Positions 61,713 to 64,000 of a stretch of 64,000 bases of DNA are shown one piece after another (position 1 is the stretch's first letter; each line of letters starts with the position of its first letter). The stretch lies in contig CM060307.1 of NCBI GenBank assembly GCA_030674185.1, positions 52,343,699 through 52,407,698 of the forward strand, given 5' to 3'. Under the pieces are notes generated by a model. The model had not been told where the DNA came from. It saw only the letters and a program-made list of their open reading frames with translations, and did no database searches. Made by a program: the position numbers and the translations under genes. The DNA comes from Monoplex corrugatus (lineage: Eukaryota > Mollusca > Gastropoda > Littorinimorpha > Ranellidae).

Positions 61713-62845
61713 TATACACACAAAGAAAGAAAGAAACAAACAAAAAAACAAAAAAAAAAAACCACACACACACACAGACACACACACACATGCATACTTA
61801 CAAATAAACACACATGCACACTCACAAACAAAGACGATGTATGTTTGTGTTGAACAGGACCTCGTGTAAACAGACGTAAAAAGAATGAATGAATGAATGA
61901 ACCAACTCACTCACCAACAGTAAACATAGAATGTTCTGTGATATATCACAAATGAAGAAATGAAATGAGCGGAAGGGGGGAGGGGGCAACATCACTGGAA
62001 GATGGCAGAAACAAAAATTCTAGCTGATAATGAAATGAATAATTCATGTTAATCATATTGCGCACATGTGTATAAATCAGCATTCACTCGGCGTGACATT
62101 ACAAAAGAGCTGACACAGAACATGACTTTTGTTTTTAACTGGTAATGAAATAAATTCATAAGTCAACAACTACCTAGCTATGGTTTCACTTGGGTTGATC
62201 TTACGACTGGTCATTACAGGTGCAGTGAGTAGAGAACATAACCCACTGCTTTATATACAGTACAAGAATTCATGCCATCCAGGCTGATTGTTTGGGCTTG
62301 AGAAATTTTGCATGTGCAGCATCCAATCCACCCAGCTCTAAATGGGTACCACACCCTCTTCAGAACTAAGAATTAGAAAGGTAAAACAGAGGGACAGAAC
62401 TTGGGCCTGTTCTCAACAGTGAATCGATAAGTTGCAACATCTCTACTACCCCATGACCCAATGATATTAGAGTTCTTGGAAAACAGTTTGCATCATCATT
62501 AAACAGTTTTTCTAATTCTGAAATTGCTGAAGCCAAAGCCATATACAAAAAACAAAAAGAAAAAGAAAACAAACAAATAACAAACAAACAAAAAAACAAC
62601 TTCCACTGTCAACATCGCACTTTTTTTTTCTTTTTCAAACATTGTACTGTTCTTTTTCTTTTTCAACCTCCCCAACCCACCTATTTTTTCCCCTGCCCAT
62701 TTCTTACCTTAGCATAGTTGTTAATGGCCTGAGCCAGCGGTCGAAGCAGCGGATCCCCTTCCAACTTTGTAGATGAGTCTGTCACCACCACCACCCCATC
62801 ATAGTCCCCTGATGTCACATCGCTGCACAGGACCACCTTTGCCAT
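39558..62845 (-). CDS. M17 leucyl aminopeptidase (15 exons)
   Basis: Fifteen exons join to 1,548 nt, 515 residues, a usual M17 length. The N-terminal domain (1-180) has YDGVVVVTD and [14 protein letters not shown]. The catalytic domain carries every expected residue: Lys263 (LFLVGK), Asp268 (ITYDTGG), Lys275 (ADIKAGG), Asp286 (MHRDKCGAA), and NTDAEGR at 344-350 with Asp346, Glu348 and Arg350. By alignment from memory these match the two-zinc site and catalytic Lys/Arg of bovine lens aminopeptidase. It should remove N-terminal residues from peptides as a cytosolic hexamer. [12 protein letters not shown] and HRDKCGAA resemble the nematode W07G4.4 / LAP-1 branch rather than vertebrate LAP3. The ATG has A at -3 and G at +4. 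All introns are GT-AG; phases match at each join. Introns are packed with minisatellites, SINEs, MITEs and LINE pieces. Confidence 0.94.
40600..40782 (-). mobile_element. SINE-like repeat, family S1, in intron 14
   Basis: CCATCTCCTCTCCATTGCTG, CTTTACCTTCCCTAACCCTG, GGGTCAGGTATCCATTAACA and GCTGGGT, in the order of the other S1 copies. Confidence 0.6.
40847..40978 (-). CDS. aminopeptidase exon 14 (codons 428-471)
   Basis: [38 protein letters not shown] and SSGMDK; acceptor TGTTGCAG, donor GTGTCA (weak). A SINE-like repeat lies about 65 bases past the donor. Confidence 0.92.
41830..42254 (+). pseudogene. broken RAG1 N-terminal-like zinc-binding fragment
   Basis: Lies in aminopeptidase intron 13 on the opposite strand. 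Frame one (to TAA at 42092) reads [13 protein letters not shown], then [18 protein letters not shown] and [12 protein letters not shown]. About 30 bases on, in another frame (42126-42254), it continues [19 protein letters not shown] and [15 protein letters not shown] before TAA. The order C-x2-CG, K-C, FC-x2-CY, a W-centred strand and C-x2-C matches, from memory, the N-terminal region shared by RAG1 and the molluscan N-RAG-TP type elements. An AG acceptor-like site (ATTGCAG) precedes it. No core transposase is seen. The family call is inference. Confidence 0.45.
43216..43323 (-). CDS. aminopeptidase exon 13 (codons 392-427)
   Basis: [36 protein letters not shown]; acceptor TGCTCCAG, donor GTGAGT. 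Confidence 0.92.
43827..43910 (-). CDS. aminopeptidase exon 12 (codons 364-391)
   Basis: [20 protein letters not shown] then [13 protein letters not shown] is conserved in M17 enzymes. Acceptor TATTACAG, donor GTGAGT. Confidence 0.93.
44970..45430 (+). mobile_element. LINE C-terminal fragment, decayed
   Basis: In intron 11. Words fit the end of LINE proteins that bear an RNase H-to-tail region: [25 protein letters not shown] and [20 protein letters not shown], then WQKLTMYM. Stops and frame changes throughout. Confidence 0.5.
45480..45740 (+). mobile_element. tRNA-derived SINE, family S3
   Basis: Head GTGTAGTGGTTAGCACAATG gives an A box, and GTAGGTTCGAATCCCC a B box, as in a tRNA. The body includes TTCATCCACTTCACAGATGT and TTTGACCAACACTCAGGCCT. 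In intron 11, antisense to the gene. It lacks the pairing arms of a functional tRNA. Confidence 0.75.
45933..46051 (-). CDS. aminopeptidase exon 11 (codons 324-363)
   Basis: [19 protein letters not shown], then the M17 signature NTDAEGR and [13 protein letters not shown]; acceptor TATCTGCAG, donor GTAAGA. Confidence 0.95.
46528..46620. repeat. (GT)n microsatellite in intron 10
   Basis: About 27 GT units; AC-type in the aminopeptidase transcript. Confidence 0.93.
46885..46960 (-). CDS. aminopeptidase exon 10 (codons 299-324)
   Basis: [20 protein letters not shown] then NSVGE; acceptor TTGTTTCAG, donor GTTAGT, ends in phase 1. Confidence 0.92.
47394..47475. mobile_element. partial TTAA-family MITE
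   Basis: TTAA (47394-47397), CCCTTTCATTCCCTC, then CTTCCTGTAGAAAGCTGATG, which matches the central arm of the element at 35612. The right terminus is lost. It lies 20 bases past the exon 9 donor. Confidence 0.55.
47496..47600 (-). CDS. aminopeptidase exon 9 (codons 264-298)
   Basis: [20 protein letters not shown] then [15 protein letters not shown], with Asp268, Lys275 and Asp286. The exon is a multiple of three (105 nt), so skipping it would keep the frame but delete the active site. Donor GTGACT is weak. Confidence 0.95.
47603..47692 (-). promoter_or_regulatory. (UG)n tract in place of the exon 9 polypyrimidine tract
   Basis: Sense RNA reads about 40 UG steps (with one CG and one GUGG interruption), then UCCCACAG and the exon. 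Only four pyrimidines lie between the UG run and the acceptor. Confidence 0.9.
48186..48320 (-). mobile_element. SINE family S3, 3' part
   Basis: The reverse complement (TCAGTTTACGGATGCATCTG, GAGGGTATTGCTCAAATTTC, CACTCAGGCCTGGTCGA) aligns with the body of the S3 copy at 45640-45720. In intron 8, sense to the gene. Confidence 0.55.
48456..48541 (-). CDS. aminopeptidase exon 8 (codons 235-263)
   Basis: [20 protein letters not shown] then KTLFLVGK, ending with the zinc-ligand Lys263; acceptor GTATTCCAG, donor GTAAAG. Confidence 0.93.
49279..49354 (-). CDS. aminopeptidase exon 7 (codons 210-235)
   Basis: [20 protein letters not shown] and NRAAS; acceptor TTGAACAG, donor GTGAGT, ends in phase 1. 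Confidence 0.92.
49627..49931. mobile_element. TTAA-flanked MITE, diverged TIR
   Basis: TTAA (49623-49626), CTCTTTGACGATGGGCTAC, with the right end GTCACAAAAGAG and TTAA (49932-49935). The ends are imperfect inverted repeats that extend into the flanks as CTTTAA/TTAAAG. An internal direct repeat GGGCTACTTCRATCA occurs twice. In intron 6. Confidence 0.65.
50246..50345 (-). CDS. aminopeptidase exon 6 (codons 176-209)
   Basis: [20 protein letters not shown] then [13 protein letters not shown]; acceptor ATATGTGCAG, donor GTACAT. Confidence 0.92.
50367..51245. repeat. 43-bp minisatellite in intron 5, split by a SINE
   Basis: Unit built around GGACAGATACAAATCTTGCA, CACACAATAATGATCCCAC and TTTA; about 13 diverged copies from 50665 to 51245 and one at 50367-50410, just upstream of exon 6 in the transcript. 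The SINE at 50412-50640 separates them. Confidence 0.85.
50412..50640 (+). mobile_element. tRNA-derived SINE, family S4
   Basis: Head GAATGGTTTAGATGTTCGCC and GGTTCCAGGTTTGTTTCCC look like weakened A and B boxes; the body contains AAAGATCCCACGGCAGTTGA. Inserted between two units of the 43-bp array. Confidence 0.6.
51400..51500. repeat. (GCAC)n and (CA)n microsatellite in intron 5
   Basis: GCATGCACGCAC units then about 30 CA units, 260 bases downstream of the (GU)n donor tract in the transcript. Confidence 0.93.
51689..51759 (-). promoter_or_regulatory. (GU)n tract forming the exon 5 splice donor
   Basis: About 35 GT units on the sense strand, the first being the donor GT itself. With no purine-AGT context, any of many GT steps could be used, though only the first keeps the exon 6 join in frame without adding residues. 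Confidence 0.85.
51760..51890 (-). CDS. aminopeptidase exon 5 (codons 133-176)
   Basis: [20 protein letters not shown], then [12 protein letters not shown]. Donor is GTGTGT: the intron starts with a pure (GT)n tract of about 70 bases. Confidence 0.9.
52190..52275 (+). mobile_element. CR1-like LINE scrap
   Basis: Encodes [10 protein letters not shown], a TGA, then TEYK: the HWLP block of CR1-type proteins. Nothing further is readable. Confidence 0.4.
52430..53500. other. GC-richer block of unknown origin in intron 4
   Basis: Clearly richer in G+C than the rest of the window and without microsatellites apart from a C15 run at 52491. Many short overlapping frames occur on both strands (for example 52574-52849 and 52885-53088 plus), none with a known domain. 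It may be a decayed mobile element or an old exon cluster. Confidence 0.45.
53646..53790. repeat. C-run, (TC)n and (CA)n tract
   Basis: C13 at 53646, then TCTC and CACA blocks, 40 bases past the exon 4 donor in the transcript. Confidence 0.9.
53829..53937 (-). CDS. aminopeptidase exon 4 (codons 96-132)
   Basis: [15 protein letters not shown] then [15 protein letters not shown]; acceptor TTACTAG, donor GTGAGT. Preceded by the 4.9-kb intron 3 with the 48-bp array. Confidence 0.92.
54142..54375 (-). mobile_element. SINE-like repeat, family S1, in intron 3
   Basis: GTGAGGTGGTATGGACC, CTCCTCTCCTCTGCTGCTTT, ACCTTCCCCAACCCTAAAGG, CACAGCTGGATCGACTGGGG, CAATAAAGTTCTTCTTAGG and AACCCATGCAG. The most complete S1 copy here. 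Confidence 0.65.
54376..55890. repeat. 48-bp minisatellite, about 31 copies
   Basis: Unit CTATAGGAAGTTAAACTACG, TGTTGAACTATGTGTTTGCC, ACACACGA. As 48 is a multiple of three, both strands stay open: plus-strand frames 54497-55009 and 54987-55832 repeat [16 protein letters not shown], and minus-strand frames repeat [16 protein letters not shown]. Variants (CTCTCA for CACACA, GTTAGCC for GTTTGCC) repeat in order about 574 bases apart, so a higher-order duplication occurred. It is intronic (aminopeptidase intron 3). Confidence 0.95.
55891..56480. other. no gene recognised
   Basis: Intron 3 sequence with a C18 run near 56272; nothing else seen. Confidence 0.5.
56480..57448 (+). mobile_element. 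CR1-like LINE, 5'-truncated, with 3' tail
   Basis: Another member of the CR1-like group, antisense in aminopeptidase intron 3. The coding part ends at 57223, then a GT-rich 3' untranslated region, a hairpin (GCCTA...TAGGC), GTACTAAATGTTC and an (ATA)n tail at 57425-57448. Confidence 0.88.
56492..57223 (+). pseudogene. CR1-like RT C-terminal region, uninterrupted
   Basis: 243 codons without a stop: [116 protein letters not shown] and [10 protein letters not shown]. The endonuclease and RT palm are missing, so it cannot move on its own, but the lack of stops suggests a fairly recent insertion. Confidence 0.85.
57780..58290. repeat. degenerate tandem repeat, unit of about 110 bases
   Basis: GAGGCCTACACC, TGGTGTTGACGTCCCAAGGT and AACATCAAAACAATG recur near 57930, 58045 and 58180, alternating with TTCTCTTCAACG and GCAGCAGGCCCA blocks. 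Old array in intron 3. Confidence 0.6.
58850..58932 (-). CDS. aminopeptidase exon 3 (codons 69-96)
   Basis: [20 protein letters not shown] onward to KGIKR; acceptor CATAAG, donor GTAAGT, ends in phase 2. Confidence 0.9.
59186..59299. repeat. (GA)n-(GT)n microsatellite in intron 2
   Basis: About 37 GA units and then nine GT units. Confidence 0.95.
59300..60060. other. no feature recognised (intron 2)
   Basis: AT-rich intron sequence; the frame at 59508-59777 has no recognisable domain. Confidence 0.5.
60070..60135 (-). CDS. aminopeptidase exon 2 (codons 47-68)
   Basis: [20 protein letters not shown] plus RL; acceptor TATTGCAG, donor GTGAGG, phase 0 on both sides. Intron 1 (2.6 kb) holds a zinc-finger LINE piece ending 100 bases before this exon. 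Confidence 0.9.
60236..60705 (-). mobile_element. zinc-finger LINE C-terminal fragment
   Basis: Minus strand, same sense as the aminopeptidase. From 60705 down: [23 protein letters not shown] words, then [20 protein letters not shown] and [20 protein letters not shown], a C2H2 finger I know from the C-terminus of many mollusc and flatworm LINE proteins. It ends [21 protein letters not shown] local duplication of about 35 bases (GTTTGCCAGTTCGCCGTAGA and on) at 60608 and 60667 breaks the frame. Confidence 0.8.
60706..61600. other. no gene recognised (intron 1)
   Basis: AT-rich intron sequence with (CT)n near 60783 and an AAC/AAT-rich stretch near 61125-61165. Confidence 0.5.
61616..61800. repeat. 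(CA)n microsatellite and A-rich tract in intron 1
   Basis: About 45 CA units with CCA breaks, then AAAG/AAAC-rich sequence and more CA units; (UG)n in the transcript but over 1.4 kb from either splice site. Confidence 0.93.
61801..62707. other. no feature recognised (intron 1)
   Basis: Non-repetitive intron sequence apart from a T-rich run near 62620-62665 (reads A-rich in the transcript). Confidence 0.5.
62708..62845 (-). CDS. aminopeptidase exon 1 (codons 1-46)
   Basis: Starts [17 protein letters not shown] and ends INNYAK, phase 0, donor GTAAGA. No signal peptide or mitochondrial presequence is evident. Confidence 0.9.
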
Positions 62846-63900
62846 TCTGTCTGATATTCATTTCATTTTAATTAAAATCTTTGAATTATCCTGCATGAGA
62901 TGATTACATATTACAATCATTCTGTACATACACACAATATGCACTGATAAAAACACACATTACTACATGTGCATGCATGAACACACACAGACACACACAC
63001 AAACATAGACACACACAGAGACACAGACACAGACACACACACACACACACACTCTCTCTCTCTCTCTCTCTCTCTGATCGCATCAGACAACAATTTGAAG
63101 ACATACTGTAATTCATGTGGCAATTCTTTAAGCTAAGATTTTACCTGCACTTCTTCTGAGACAAAGTGCACAATGTTGGAATCACAGAGGAGGAAATCAA
63201 CAATTACTGACAATATACACTTCAAGCACACACATGCACATGGCCTCTCAAGGATGCCAGTTTTATACTGGAAGTAAGGCTTCTCCTGCATTACTCATAA
63301 TAATTTCAAGAAAAGCCTCTAGTCATGATTCTATTCATAAGAGTATAATCACATATTCTGGAAAACTGTGACAGTGTTCTGACTAGATTATGTCCAGTCA
63401 ATCAGCTTACTGAGAAATCCAGATTTCTCTAATATGGAAAGAGCAAACAAGGGTTATCTAATAAACAGTGAGAATAAAAGTCAATAAAAATGTAAAAAAT
63501 AAGATAATTAATAATACCTTCTTTGTAACAGCCTTTGTCCCAAATAACCAATTCCCATCTCATGTGAAGATCTGAAAAGCCTGATGCAATCAATGCTAAT
63601 ATTACTGAGAATCTTGAAATTCCTGAGAAAATGCTGTTCACACACCTTACTGAAGAAGTGCTATTTCAAGCCATTTTTGATCCATGTTACCATGACCTTG
63701 GTACATGGTTTCCAAACTTATGCACTTGTGACACCTCAACAATGTACAACTATGGTCCAGATTTGGTTAAAAACAACAACAACAACAAAAACAAAATTAA
63801 ACGGCTGAGGAAATCTTGCCGACACATTTTTGTCAAATATATAGATACACACTCACAAACACACCTTCCTCTCCCGTCAGTATGGAGAAAAAATGAACAA
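62846..63900. other. aminopeptidase upstream flank
   Basis: Should hold the 5' untranslated region and promoter of the minus-strand gene. A (CA)n-(CT)n tract lies at 63030-63076. No TATA box at a convincing distance could be picked out. Open frames here are shadows. Confidence 0.4.
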
Positions 63901-63902
63901 AT

Positions 63903-63906
<4 letters not shown>

Positions 63907-63968
<62 letters not shown>

Positions 63969-64000
63969 TGTATGTGTGTGTGTGTTTGTGTGTGCATGTG
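63907..64000. repeat. (GA)n-(GT)n microsatellite at the window edge
   Basis: About 29 GA units followed by GTGTATGTGTG sequence that runs off the window. Confidence 0.95.

Overview
This is a window of animal nuclear DNA. Genes have introns with GT-AG junctions, (GT)n, (GA)n and tetranucleotide microsatellites are everywhere, and non-LTR retrotransposon (LINE) and tRNA-derived SINE debris fills the rest. The style of the repeats and of the two host genes fits a mollusc, most likely a gastropod; the species cannot be told from the sequence. Almost all open frames are shadows of microsatellites or dead retroelements. Only two host genes can be supported.

Host genes. (1) A plus-strand gene of three coding exons (26313-34937) for a 538-residue, 12-helix major facilitator transporter of the MFSD4 / sodium-dependent glucose transporter-like type. 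(2) A minus-strand gene of 15 coding exons (62845 down to 39558) for a 515-residue M17 leucyl aminopeptidase with all metal-binding and catalytic residues in place. Every exon-intron junction of both was placed by reading phase and GT/AG sites, and both reading frames close exactly. The genes converge on 34938-39557, which holds no gene but has a SINE split by a nested TTAA-flanked MITE, a degenerate minisatellite, a perfect 37-bp inverted repeat and a fold-back element.

Layout. 1-11.6 kb: LINE fragment, a 744-bp tandem duplication, microsatellites, a SINE, a LINE 3' end and a long CAAT-type array. 11.8-20.5 kb: one dead LINE on the minus strand (ORF1, endonuclease, reverse transcriptase, zinc-knuckle C-terminus) into which two closely related plus-strand CR1-like elements have jumped. 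21-26 kb: short LINE and SINE-like pieces and a 26-bp minisatellite. 26.3-34.9 kb: the transporter gene, with a broken LINE filling intron 1. 39.6-62.8 kb: the aminopeptidase gene, whose introns hold 43-bp and 48-bp minisatellites, SINEs, MITEs, CR1-like and zinc-finger LINE pieces, and a broken gene fragment resembling the N-terminal zinc-binding region of RAG1-like proteins. 62.9-64 kb: upstream flank.

Most unusual: (UG)n tracts that abut two splice sites of the aminopeptidase gene; a TTAA MITE family with one copy nested in another and both inside a SINE; the RAG1-N-like fragment; ORF1 and ORF2 of the dead LINE in one frame parted by a single TAG, with no ATG for ORF2; and a 48-bp array that is open on both strands. 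Family names rest on motif recognition only; no database search was run.
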